This document shows, piece after piece, positions 1-8,826 of a stretch of 12,478 nt of DNA. Positions within the stretch are counted from its first letter, which is position 1, and each line of letters opens with the position of its first letter. Below the pieces are notes generated by a model, which was not told the origin of the DNA, ran no database searches, and saw only the letters and a list, made by a program, of their open reading frames with translations. The stretch spans positions 3,513 through 15,990 of the forward strand of contig UZAN01043157.1 of the NCBI GenBank assembly GCA_900618425.1, in the 5' to 3' direction. The position numbers and the translations under genes are program-made. Source of the stretch: Echinostoma caproni. Taxonomy: Eukaryota > Platyhelminthes > Trematoda > Plagiorchiida > Echinostomatidae.

Positions 1-674
1 GAGTCGAAAAATTACATACGATCAGACTGTGTACAGGAGGGGATTATATACAAGTTAGTCAAAATTGTGTGAGTAAAACGGGAAAATCTAGGGTGACACT
101 GTATAGTTAGGCACTCAATACCTTTTGAGCAGTACTGATAAACAACACGGGACTTGCCACACCAGGAAACATTGACACATGTGGCAACACCGCCTCCGGT
201 CTTTTTTCCTCCAGTTCCACAATCCCACCGGTAAACTTGAAAACCGTCTATTGACACTAGAGAGTCATGTACGTCCTTATTCAACCAGGATTCTTAAACA
301 CAGACTGCACACGTGTTCGTATGAATTCTTGATCGGAGGACACTAGCTAAATCCGACATTTTGGGAAACAGGGACCGAGTTTTGGTGCTGACCAATGAGG
401 GGACAGTCATCTTTGACAGAGGGGTGCAATTAAGGGCAACTTGCCATCCTGCACGCTTGCGTTGTTTGGTCCAGCCTGGACAGTGAGAAAATAGAGTCGC
501 ACAAACCGCTGAACCATCGAAGCATGTCCTGGCACGTTTGAAACAAATACTATCATCCCGTGAGTAACGACGGCGCATGACAGTGAGTGAAAAGGTGAAA
601 ATTCCCACAATGTGACGGAGAGCGTGCAAGTGTAGCGCAGCTAATCGAAGGGTGCGCGCTGGTTCATATCGTAT
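1..674 (-). mobile_element. Non-LTR retrotransposon (CR1/L2-like), endonuclease part, partial and inactive
   Basis: The minus strand reads as the N-terminal apurinic-like endonuclease domain of a LINE polyprotein, the enzyme that nicks target DNA to start reverse transcription. Visible landmarks in order are TRSLFPKMSDL, then NTCAVCV, stop, ESWLN, then SLVSIDGFQVYRWD, TGGGVATCVNV and LTNLYIIPSC. These match the family order: NxRS motif, catalytic Glu in ETWL, GGGVA strand, NVY strand. One in-frame TAA (296-294) sits where the family usually has Gln before the E(T/S)WL motif, and a second TAA (14-12) follows SDRM. The Asn of the NxRS motif appears to be Lys (codon 383-381). The frame is otherwise continuous from about 674 to 15, so this copy is only lightly decayed. 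The element continues past the left edge, where the reverse transcriptase would follow. Family identity is from memory of motifs; CR1 versus a close relative is not settled. Confidence 0.82.
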
Positions 675-2017
675 TTAAATTTTCACTTGTTAGTGTTTCG
701 TCCGTTTCTTGGTGAAAATAAAAGGGGTTTGGTAACGCTTGTTTAGCCATCCTTGACTGAGATTTTGCATTTGGATTACTTGATCTTGTCTTTCTTATCC
801 AACATCTTCCTGAAACTTGATTTGCTGAATCCCCTTACCAATTATTTTTCCCATAGGACGCAATTCACTTTTAATAATGACAAAACTTCCTCTCCCCTTT
901 AGACTAATTCCGGTTTTTCTGGGGTGCTATTTTGTCTCAGTTCTTTATTTCTATGCATAAAGTAAATTTCCATCTCTCCCAACTGAATTGCTTGTAGATA
1001 CAGTAATAAGGCGGTTCTTGAGTGTCCCTTGAATAGTCTTGACAGTTTTCTCCCACTTCAAGTCTGCATAAATCAAATTTTCAATTGATTTTTGGCTTGA
1101 TCTCTGTTGATTAATACGGATAACTGTGTCCGTAGTTATTTCGGGCTTCAATAGGCTCGTTTTAGGAAACCCTCTATGATTATCAGACAGAATATGTCGT
1201 TAGTAATCACTTATTTTCCAAGGATTACTCTAACCAATACCATGAAATTACCCAGTAACAAAACCTGACTGGGTTCAAACACATTTGACGCATCTACGTT
1301 AAGGTTCGAAGACTGTCTTTCTACGTTTACAGACTTCAAACGTTTGCCGTTCCCCGAATGTAAGCCTCAAATTTGAGGAAATCTGTTTGTACTGATGCAT
1401 AGTAAATTTCCCTGACCTTAAAGTGAAAGAGTTTATCTTCACTTTCAGAACTTTGAGACTTCTTTCTCGTGGCACGGGTATTCTCAAGCGGTCATGAATG
1501 AATGAATTGTGTGCAAGCTTTCTGCCGCATGTGAACCATTCACCAACCATATGATTGATGATGAAGAATACTATTTGGTTGTGAATACCAAAAATCTGAT
1601 TTCGAGTGGTAGACACACAAAGCTGCACTAGATTGGCGTGCTGTGCGTAAGCCACGCTCTTAAACAATAAACCAGTGCATTTGGTGAAACTCGCTTTTGA
1701 CGATTACAAATTACACACTGTCTCGATGGCGTAACAGTTCTGTTACTCCATCTTATGGTTAAAAGTCAGTTGTTCTGGAGGGAAGTGTCGATTTGAAAGA
1801 ATTATGGATCGATTTGTAGTCTGAGAAGACAATTCATCAGCAGGATTGCACTGACACCACACTGGGATTTTCAATGATGTGACTGCACCAAAGTCGATTT
1901 GATATTTTTCTCAGTCTTCAAAGTTCCAAAGCAGCTGAAGTGTTTCAACCGTACACTCTCGTGCACGTGTTTCCGGAACCAATAGCCTATTTGGGTTAAT
2001 GTTCAAATTCATTTTGC
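675..2017. other. No recognised gene
   Basis: No domain or repeat family is recognised here. The longest open frame is on the minus strand at 1667-1299 (about 122 codons, TTG start). Its composition has no motif I know, and one frame of that length is about what chance allows in this much AT-rich sequence. A GAAT tetranucleotide triplet occurs near 1496-1507. Confidence 0.5.
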
Positions 2018-2038
2018 TCTGGAGCTAAATGCTCCAGA
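2018..2038. repeat. Perfect 8-bp hairpin
   Basis: TCTGGAGC (2018-2025) and GCTCCAGA (2031-2038) are exact reverse complements around a five-base loop, TAAAT. No U-run follows and no gene is adjacent, so it has no assigned role. Confidence 0.6.
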
Positions 2039-2907
2039 CTTTAAAAAGACCCGATAGAGAAACTATGTGGTGTTGACCTGGTCGGTACAGTGGCCATTGT
2101 AAACCTCAACTTATCTTGATGAGACTGAGCATGGTGCACCGTTTCCTTTGAACAAGACATTAGAGCTGATGTTCTTCGACATGTTGAAGCAAACTACTAG
2201 TGGTGTGAACCATGCAGGTTGCACCACCGGCTCATTTAGAGGAATGAGGCAACGATGATGGGGTCAGCTTATGCAGTTTCTCTTTCACCACCATGTGTGT
2301 AATCGATTTAATCACCGATATAAATTTTGCACTCAGCTGCTAGAAGTGTTTAGTTTTTGGCTTGACTCCAAATGAATCAGTTTTCCAAACTGGGTCTAGG
2401 CTTTCAACGAGATAAGGCAAAATACTTCGTAACTCATGAAACAAGTGAACGCCAGATCAACGTTTGCTCATTTTGAGTAGGAACGTTTTAAAGACAGAGG
2501 TTTTCTGCTTCATGTTTACTTCCGGTGCATCTGCCGTTGGAGACATTAGTTCTTTAGCCCAGTTAAAAGTCAATGCCGCAAATGCAGTTTGATTTGTTGT
2601 TCCCATCTCCACCGCTAATTTTCTGAACTGGCTTTTGTAGACGGAAAACTACATACTCAGTTTGAAACATACATTTTTCATTTTTTATTTCGCTGGTGTC
2701 TATCATGTGAATAGAACCGGGTTATGTGAGACGTCAGCAGTTAAAAAACTGTTCTGCTAATTCACAATACCATACTGCTACTCTGATAATAAACTTTTAC
2801 TTGTCGCGTGTCAACAACCACATATTTTCCCTTATCATCTATCATATAATGTTACTTCAATCACATGGTAATAAGTAATCTGTAATTTTGGAAATCCAAT
2901 AGATGTT
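2039..2907. other. No recognised gene
   Basis: No coding region or known repeat is identified. A hairpin forms at 2202-2225: GGTG/CACC and AACC/GGTT pair around ATGCA, with a one- to two-base bulge. The part from 2040 to 2300 is somewhat less AT-rich than its surroundings and could be an old repeat, but no reading frame gave a motif I recognise. Confidence 0.45.
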
Positions 2908-3027
2908 ATGAGTGGACAACGGAATACGATAATCCAACTGCTATTGGCCATATCTTCGTATTTCATGCTCGACCCGAGAGCTCGACAAACACCGCATCCG
3001 GACGATAGTCCCAGAGTGAGTCTTTAA
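2908..3027 (+). CDS. Candidate first exon with a signal-peptide-like start
   Basis: An ATG at 2908 opens a 39-codon frame beginning MSGQRN, then a hydrophobic run TIIQLLLAISSYFML, then a polar DPRARQTPHPDDSPR segment. A positive charge, a hydrophobic core and a polar tail is the usual layout of a secretory signal peptide. The polar part ends at a strong splice-donor match (AGA|GTGAGT, donor at 3016) and the unspliced frame stops soon after, at 3025-3027. In trematodes, micro-exon genes often start with such an exon, so the context is suggestive. I could not follow a single clean frame into the downstream segments, and chance cannot be excluded. The protein is not recognised. Confidence 0.22.
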   Translation: MSGQRNTIIQLLLAISSYFMLDPRARQTPHPDDSPRVSL

Positions 3028-3134
3028 AACATTGAGTTATGAAGGTTTATATCGTAAAATACTTCGAAAGTGTTCGGCTAAACCGAAGAACATCTGATTA
3101 TACGTTATGCATGTATAATATGTTATTTGTGTAG

Positions 3135-4201
3135 ATATAGAGAAGAAAGACAACTGTAAGAAATAATATCTAAATGAATATGCGCTCCCTGGATGATAGT
3201 AACATGATAAGAAGCGATTGGGATTGATGTGAAATTAAGAACTTTGAAAAGTGAAACAAAGAACACCAGGTGAGGTCACACACTTTCAGTTTAATCCCAA
3301 GTCATACATCGAAATTCTGGAAAAATCCTCTCTCTGTGAATATAAAGTTGGTTGCAAATACCGAATATCGACACAGCTATATTGCTGTCGCTGATGTTCC
3401 TGAAAAGTCATTAACTGGTTTTCGGGAAGCCCAAAAAATGACTTTAAATGCGTTTTCATTTACTTGGCACCTAGCATACACAAGATTGGACCGGATACAG
3501 TTGGTGAGACCCCGTGATTAACTAGATTGATTCGTGTTCCCTGATTCTGTTTAAAATTTATCTGGTCATCCTTCCTGTATGAGCTTCTCGAAGATGAGTG
3601 AACAGAAGCATATGTCAATCAAGAACAAGTGAGAAATGGAGCTTTATATTTCAGAGTCAACGGTAGCACGGATCAGCTGGTGAGGTGTGCATGCAAACAG
3701 GGCACGGGACCCGCAAAAGTGCTTATCTTACATTGATCACTCCCCTAATCATCTTGGAAAAGGAGACGTATGTTCAGTTGCTTTCTTTAACTCTTGCAGA
3801 TCAGCTCTTTCGAATGAAACACCAAATATTCCATCGCGGCTCTTGGTAAGATTAAGATATCTAAAACGTGTTCGCCAATTGCATTTACAGCGTAAAGTTG
3901 GGTGCAGTACGTACTACTTTGAGCATGTTAGCTCATGTTTCCAAAGGCCTATTGTGGGTAAAAACATGAAAATATCCTCATTCTAATTAAAACACAAATA
4001 AAGTCACAAAGCTCTTGACTTTTCAAGTTCCAGGTAAATATAGGATGAGAAAATTAGTCTACAGTTCATTGGTTACATTGCAACACCGTTCGGCTATGTG
4101 CGCCGCTGCTCGTTGATGCTGCACTGGAAATTGGAGGTGCTCTACCAGGTTGGCAAATGGAATGCTAGCAGCTACCCCGTTACGTACGATGTTGCTACAT
4201 G
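3135..4201 (+). other. Cluster of short splice-flanked segments, possible decayed or micro-exon gene
   Basis: Several short segments lie between good acceptor and donor matches: 3135-3155 (21 bp), an exon end at 3269, 3475-3503 (29 bp), 3655-3679 (25 bp), 3800-3845 (46 bp), 3891-3957 (67 bp) and a last block from 4065. The best sites are the pyrimidine-rich acceptor ending at 3799, with its donor CTTG|GTAAGA at 3846, and the acceptor ending at 3654. Joining 3269, 3475-3503, 3800-3845, 3891-3957 and 4065 onward stays open to a TGA at 4199-4201. Adding 3655-3679 creates a TGA exactly at its junction with 3800. A plain unspliced frame at 3687-3986 is also open across the 45-bp gap between the last two small segments, which weakens the intron reading. 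Splice-like matches are common by chance, so this is only a candidate. No domain is recognised. Confidence 0.2.
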
Positions 4202-5483
4202 AATGATTTATTAGAACCTCTGAAAAATGTTTGTGCACAACGATTTGGTGAAATGATCTCGTTCGCATTGGTCTTCTTTTCTTTAGTACATAAGCTCTTA
4301 CGTCGCCAGATCACATCAACCAATGAATATTTGAACACCTGCGATCTATCATTATTCATTTGGAATAAATGCAATTTGCAGAATATTTTTTTAATTTTGG
4401 CGACAACGGGATATCATTAATCCGCTGGATTTACAGTACCATTTCAGGCCAACAAATTATTGTTTTCCTTGCGTCTGACAAATAGTGCACAAACTGTTAG
4501 TCTTTATGGGATTAAAAAAATGAAATTATATACTTGAAACAATTGGGTCTCGATTCCTTTTTGATAAATGATAACACCAAGTGAAATACCTGCATGTCCG
4601 AAATTCTTTCTCTAGGTGGTAATTGATATTTCAACAGAAAATTGCACTGTTTTATAGATGGCCACATGAAAAAGTGACCATGGCAAAATGTTAGGTTTGG
4701 AGATAGAATTACCAGGTTAGGGTAAGGGTAAGAAACAAGTCCTCGTTATGGGGCAATATAGTTAGTTTTGTATCTAAAATACGTTATAATTAGCCTAAAA
4801 ATGCACCCCTGAGGTCGTCCCGTAACATCAGCGTTTTTTTCTACCGGTCCTTTCTCTGAATGGAGAAAGAAACATTCCTGGTTCACAGCACTAGGTGCTA
4901 GATACTTATTACTAGTAGGCTCAAGTTCATATACAGCATTTCAATAAAAAAATATTCGGAGAACTTCCCGTGGGTAGAAAGGCTCTTGAATATCCATCAA
5001 AGCAATCATTTTCCCGGTGAATTTTATTTCATAGAATAATGCAATTTTTCATACTTATTCCTAAAAGCTCACATCATCACAGAACGCCTCGCTTTTGTGT
5101 GTTGAAGTGTGGCTTTCTGTGGTAACTGTTAGTTGTAGTAGCAACCAGGGCTTATTTGGATAGGATTGGATTGCAACGTTAGACTGCCTTTCAATCACAG
5201 TTAACTGGCAGCGTTTTTGCCATTCAGATGTCTTCTTAAAGAAACTTAACTTCCATTGAAATCCCCGTTTCAAACGCACTGGTTTGCTCCAGTGGAAACG
5301 ACATATCCATTAAACACTAGCGTCAACTTCATTTTTAGTTCGTTTGAGAAAACAGAAGACACAAAGCTACTTATGGGAACGCAGACTCATGATATAATTT
5401 TTCATGATTTGCTTATTCAAAGGGGCTATATGCTGTAGTTTGAGTTTACTTTATTATTTTCGCTTTCATCTATCCCTGTGTGA
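4202..5483. other. No recognised gene
   Basis: AT-rich sequence with only short, unremarkable open frames (4199-4420 plus, 5279-5061 minus, 5256-5438 plus), none with a motif I recognise. It contains a telomere-like run (4717-4732) and a small hairpin at 4850-4869, with CTTTCTC pairing GAGAAAG around TGAATG. Confidence 0.5.
4717..4732 (+). repeat. Short telomere-like run
   Basis: TTAGGG is followed by TAAGGG and TAAG. One exact and one near copy of the animal telomere unit, too short to show a fused or healed chromosome end. Confidence 0.4.
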
Positions 5484-5735
5484 AATTACACGAAATTCAG
5501 GCACTCCAATGATTCATACTTTTCTCGTGATATAGGTCCTGCGGGTACAGGTTCTTCTTCGCCGCTAACAATCTCGCACCGGATCAATGCCAGCCTTTTG
5601 CTTTGTTACTCAGCTGCGTCACATAGGTGTATCGTTGCATCGTTTATCATCCTCTTCGCATCATTTTGCAGCCTGATTACATCTGTTCAGGGAGTGAGAT
5701 ATGTGGCGGTAGGAATAGCTCACAGCTATCCGTGA
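5484..5735. other. GC-richer stretch open on both strands, possible exon or coding relic
   Basis: The plus strand is open for about 83 codons (5484-5732) with a hydrophobic run, CIVASFIILFASFCSLITS, but has no ATG. The minus strand over about 5697-5487 reads as charged, protein-like sequence: LQNDAKRMINDATIHLCDAAE, one in-frame TAA, then QSKRLALIRCEIV, SGEEEPVPAGPISREKY. One strand is presumably a shadow of the other. The minus reading has the more ordinary amino-acid mix, but it contains the stop and lacks a good acceptor around it. No family is recognised in either direction, so this stays an unassigned coding-like island. Confidence 0.25.
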
Positions 5736-6044
5736 TTTTACGAAATCTTCTCTAAAGGAACAAAGCTAAGAAAAACGTGGATGGTGACTGTTTTTCTGAT
5801 AAAAAATGGGATGTGAGAAATTATGTTGTTTTGCAGTACCAAACTTGAAAATGAATGAACAACTTTTCAATCATCTGAGAAAGCCCACTGGCAAATCGAG
5901 GTGGGAACTAAAGTGGTAATACCCAAAGTGAGCTCAAAATACTGAGGTTCTTTCAATCTGTTGTTACATAAGAATTATGGATGTTTTCATTAACCTGTGT
6001 GATGAATTTCGTCGTCGGTCAATGAAGTGTGAAATAAAAATATT
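5736..6044. other. No recognised gene
   Basis: AT-rich intergenic-type sequence. I see no open frame of interest, repeat unit or structured site. Confidence 0.5.
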
Positions 6045-6172
6045 GTAAGCATTGGGCAGCTAGTCTTACCCGGTTGGGTTTCATCAGCAGCGTGAATCCA
6101 AGTGCTGGGGTGCGCGGTCCGTGACGCTTCTTTGAACTCACAAACATTGGTAATGCCAAGGCGTGTATCGAA

Positions 6173-6245
6173 TACCCAGTGGTCAAGGGATTACGATGCT
6201 TGCGTTTTACCTGTGAGGTATTAGATTCGATCCCCAATTGGGTTG
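6173..6245 (+). mobile_element. tRNA-like head of a SINE-type repeat, degenerate
   Basis: An A-box-like TGGTCAAGGGA (6180-6190; consensus TRGYNNANNGG) and a B-box-like GATTCGATCCC (6224-6234; consensus GGTTCGANTCC) are separated by 33 bases, the spacing of an internal RNA polymerase III promoter. Setting T8 at 6180, bases 6174-6179 (ACCCAG) pair with 6238-6243 (TTGGGT) as six acceptor-stem pairs, one of them G-U. The T-stem keeps only three of five pairs, and I cannot draw a good D or anticodon arm, so this is not a working tRNA. The GC-richer block at 6050-6170 just upstream may be part of the same repeat or a different one. Target-site duplications and a 3' tail were not found. Confidence 0.5.
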
Positions 6246-6302
6246 ATGGATCAGTCCTGTCAATTAGATGTGAAGGATCAAATGATGGAACCAAAAACTA
6301 TA

Positions 6303-7411
6303 GATGAACTTAAATCTTTATTTCAATATTCAACTTATTTCGACCAGAACCTAGATGGGTGGAAGATGTTTGAAGAAACTACTGGTAAGCTGTGTATTGA
6401 TCAATGCAACCGAAGAGTCGCGCACTACATGGCCCCTTACGGGCGCAGTTTCCCTTCCAGTTGCAACTTCGCTTCTAAGAAGTTTCTTGCTTGCTTGCTT
6501 GATTAAACAGTTGGAATAAAATTACCAGCCGCTTCCTCGAGCACAATGCACAACATTATTCATCACCTTTTGCTTGTAAGAGCAATTACACTGCTTTGTT
6601 GGTCAACGATCTTTAAATTCAAATACATTGTTATGTACAACCACTTACAGACATTGTGCATGATTTCGTGTTCCCATTAAATATTATCTGCCTCTTTTGA
6701 GTATGATAAACATTGTCAAAATACACTACAACCAGTCTGATTCCGGGCGATCCATGCTGCTTCACTGTTATAAATGTCTTCACTCTTGTTCACTTGGGAG
6801 AACGTCACTCATCAATATGAGGGCAACCGTGGGTCGAAAAATACACCTAGCCCGAATTAATACCCATGAAGCTCCCGGTACAAAGCTATCGTCCTTTGCA
6901 GAATCATGGATAACTATGCGTTATTCTTATCATCACGTCTCTCACACACACTGACATATTATTCTCCATTTTACGAAATGATGGTGATGGGAAATGATCC
7001 GACACGAGTAAGAATCTATACGACAACACAGCCAAAATTGGAGAAGTGGTAGATGACAGGTTGTTGCCACTACCATTATGAATACCATGAAATAGTGAAT
7101 CCGGGAATTACAGAGTAAAATGCAATTTCTGTTGGTTGGTGAATGAGTTCAAATTTGATCTTGCTGTTCAAGTGAAATAGTACTAATACTTGCATTGGAC
7201 ACTTGTACCTTTAAACGTCTAAGATAGTAAACAATGGCATTTGATTGAAACAAATCGGTGTTATTGAAATGAACCTCAATCTCAATGGAATTTTCTCAAT
7301 GGGCTATTTAGGGCCTTGACTGAACCCACTCATTCAATGATTCATTCCAACATTCATGTCTGAGCACAGGGACTGATTTATCGATCAATCTTGACGTAAT
7401 TCGCTTCCTTA
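6303..7411. other. No recognised gene
   Basis: Two plus-strand frames occur (6243-6506, which starts inside the tRNA-like repeat, and 6697-6954), but neither shows a recognisable domain or flanking gene signals. A CTTG tetranucleotide repeat lies at 6486-6501. Confidence 0.5.
6486..6501 (+). repeat. (CTTG)4 microsatellite
   Basis: Four exact tandem copies of CTTG. It ends the open frame that starts at 6243. Confidence 0.8.
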
Positions 7412-7423
7412 CTCTACCGACTG
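7412..7423 (-). other. tRNA D-arm-like 12-mer, possible SINE scrap
   Basis: Read on the minus strand, this is CAGTCGGTAGAG, identical to the D-arm core of many eukaryotic tRNA-Lys genes. No clear B-box follows at the expected distance and no cloverleaf can be drawn. It may be the remnant of a tRNA-derived repeat or a chance match. Confidence 0.25.
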
Positions 7424-7643
7424 AGGGCAGTTACCGCCGGGTTCATTCATTCTGTTTGAGTACTTACAGTATGGATTATCACGCTGTGTTGTGTCTATAC
7501 ATCTTCGATTGTATGTACTATATTGTCCTGATGAAAAGTACCGAAGAAAACAGATCTTTTTTGCGACTTTCAGACTTCTCATTCATTTTTGTCTAAAGCT
7601 CAATCGATCAATGTTACACGGCATAACGCTCCAGGGTGGTAGT

Positions 7644-7670
7644 GGTGATGGGGCCAACCCCAACATCACC
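7644..7670. repeat. Bulged GC-rich hairpin
   Basis: GGTGATGGGG (7644-7653) pairs with CCCC (7658-7661) and ATCACC (7665-7670) around a CCAA loop, leaving a three-base bulge. It stands out against AT-rich flanks. No adjacent gene gives it a role. Confidence 0.5.
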
Positions 7671-7676
7671 CTACTA

Positions 7677-7989
7677 AAATTTTAATCCTCGATTGGTAGT
7701 TCAATCAAAAAGTTTTTTTATTTGACGATGGATACGGTTTTAATAGACCCGGTCCCAACGGTGGCGTGTGACAGCTGAAGCTTCAATCGTTTTTTGAGGT
7801 TCTTAACAGAATGCAATCGGTTGGATTTATAGAAAGTTACAACCGTCTCGTTTAAAGTTTAAGGATTTAGTATCCTTCACGTAAATACTCATAATACGTT
7901 TCCAACATCGTAATACATTCTGTACTAATGCGATTGAAGAACTTTGCACGTTATGCTGAACATTTAGTGCAATTCAGAAAGGCTAGTGA
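7677..7989. other. No recognised gene
   Basis: AT-rich sequence without a supported feature. Confidence 0.5.
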
Positions 7990-8167
7990 AAGCACAGTGT
8001 TGTTGAGCAGAAGTTTGTGTATTACTCAGCGTTTCGGCCACCTCGGGTGGTCCTTGACTGGAGAATACCCATCCATGAGTACTCAATATCTGTGATTACA
8101 GAACAAGGAGCAACTCCGGTCATCGTAAAAAGTCAACTTATCCCTCAATGGCGTGAAACGGCTTATG
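7990..8167 (+). repeat. Dispersed repeat, copy 1, inverted relative to copy 2; possibly Penelope-like coding relic
   Basis: The reverse complement of this stretch aligns along its length with 8824-8996. The core match is 20 bases, identical and inverted: 8030-8049 against 8943-8962. On the plus strand it reads QRFGHLGW and, further on, NKEQLRSS, a stop, KVNLSLNGVKR. Copy 2, read on its minus strand, gives NKEQLRSSWNVNMLLNGVKR. Over NKEQLRSS and NGVKR the codons that differ (AAG/AAA, GAG/GAA, CGG/AGA, CGG/CGA) are all synonymous, so this frame was probably translated in the parent element. Because copy 2 leads in the same frame into a Penelope-like reverse transcriptase remnant, copy 1 may be a fragment of the same family. 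Its sequence after NGVKR does not resemble that remnant. Similarity may extend further, to about 8290, for the family at large, but copy 2 does not show that part. Confidence 0.6.
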
Positions 8168-8523
8168 TATGCGTGCGTGTGTTTGGGTGGGTAAGATGAT
8201 GAGCACGTCTAGGACCGATTTTCAGTGGGCAGCCGTCGTCCTTCGGTCGCATTCACCAGGCTCGGCAATGTTTGACTATCGTTCCGATTCACACAGTCGA
8301 GTTTAGAATGATTTGAAGCTAACTCGACGAATAGGCAAACCTGTACAGAGTACTCGCGTTCGGCTAATCGGCACTTTAACTATCTAATTGTTGTTCGTAT
8401 ATAGCGTGTCACACAATTCCCGCAGTTGTTTTCATAAACCCAAGCAGTAACATCTTGTGTGGATACCGAATCATATGGTTCCTTGATTTCAAACGAATGA
8501 CAGGAGCTGCGGCTTAAATATCT
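8168..8523. other. No recognised gene; repeat-derived flank
   Basis: This lies between repeat copy 1 and the Penelope-like remnant. It includes a short GTGCGTGTG-type purine/pyrimidine run near 8170-8182. Neither strand gives a frame that I can align to a known domain, although it is likely to be decayed repeat sequence. Confidence 0.4.
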
Positions 8524-8826
8524 TCAGTAATCTGTTGATTTGCGATAAATTGTGATATCGAACTCATTGCATTCATTCACCTTCCCAATACAGTGACGGA
8601 ACCTAGGAGAACGATAGTCTGATCCGGTTTCTAGATTGAATTTTGCGTTTGAATATCGGTGGTTCAGATAACGTAAGATTGCACACAAAACCCACGATTC
8701 ATGATAACAAATGTGCCAACCAAATAGTGCCACCGAATCCTAGTGGGTCGAGAATATTCCTGAGGATTATGTTTTAAGATTTGCTAAGTAAATATTGGCT
8801 ATGATGCGAACTATGGGAGGACTCAT
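8524..8826 (-). pseudogene. Penelope-like element reverse transcriptase remnant
   Basis: One minus-strand frame reads MSPPIVRIIANIYLANLKT, stop (8769-8767), SSGIFSTH, stop (8742-8740), then WHICYHESWVLC, ILRYLNHRYSNAKFNLE and DITIYRKSTDY. This follows the order of Penelope-like reverse transcriptases: GSPxSPxxANIYM, the catalytic YVDD block, the LNxxxxNIKFTxE strand and the IYRKPT motif. The catalytic Asp pair is gone: the YVDD site reads YHES (8706-8695) and seems one codon short. The LPFLD motif expected after the KFxLE strand is also degraded, to SPRFRH. Such elements use their reverse transcriptase to copy RNA at nicked DNA; this copy cannot. The frame continues upstream without a stop into repeat copy 2, suggesting that copy 2 is also part of the element. 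Assignment to Penelope-like rather than telomerase or LINE rests on the AN-IYL and YRK-T signatures. Confidence 0.7.

Noticed and set aside
1299..1667. 122-codon minus-strand open frame as a gene
   Set aside because: No ATG start, no recognisable domain, and a frame of this length is expected about once by chance in this amount of AT-rich sequence.
4717..4732. Interstitial telomere or chromosome-fusion scar
   Set aside because: Only one exact TTAGGG and one variant unit are present, too little to support it.
6173..6245. A functional tRNA gene
   Set aside because: The T-stem has mismatches, and no D-stem or anticodon stem can be drawn, so a SINE-type relic fits better.
8017..8199. 60-codon plus-strand open frame as a host gene
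   Set aside because: It falls in repeat copy 1, and a different frame there shows the silent-substitution pattern shared with copy 2.
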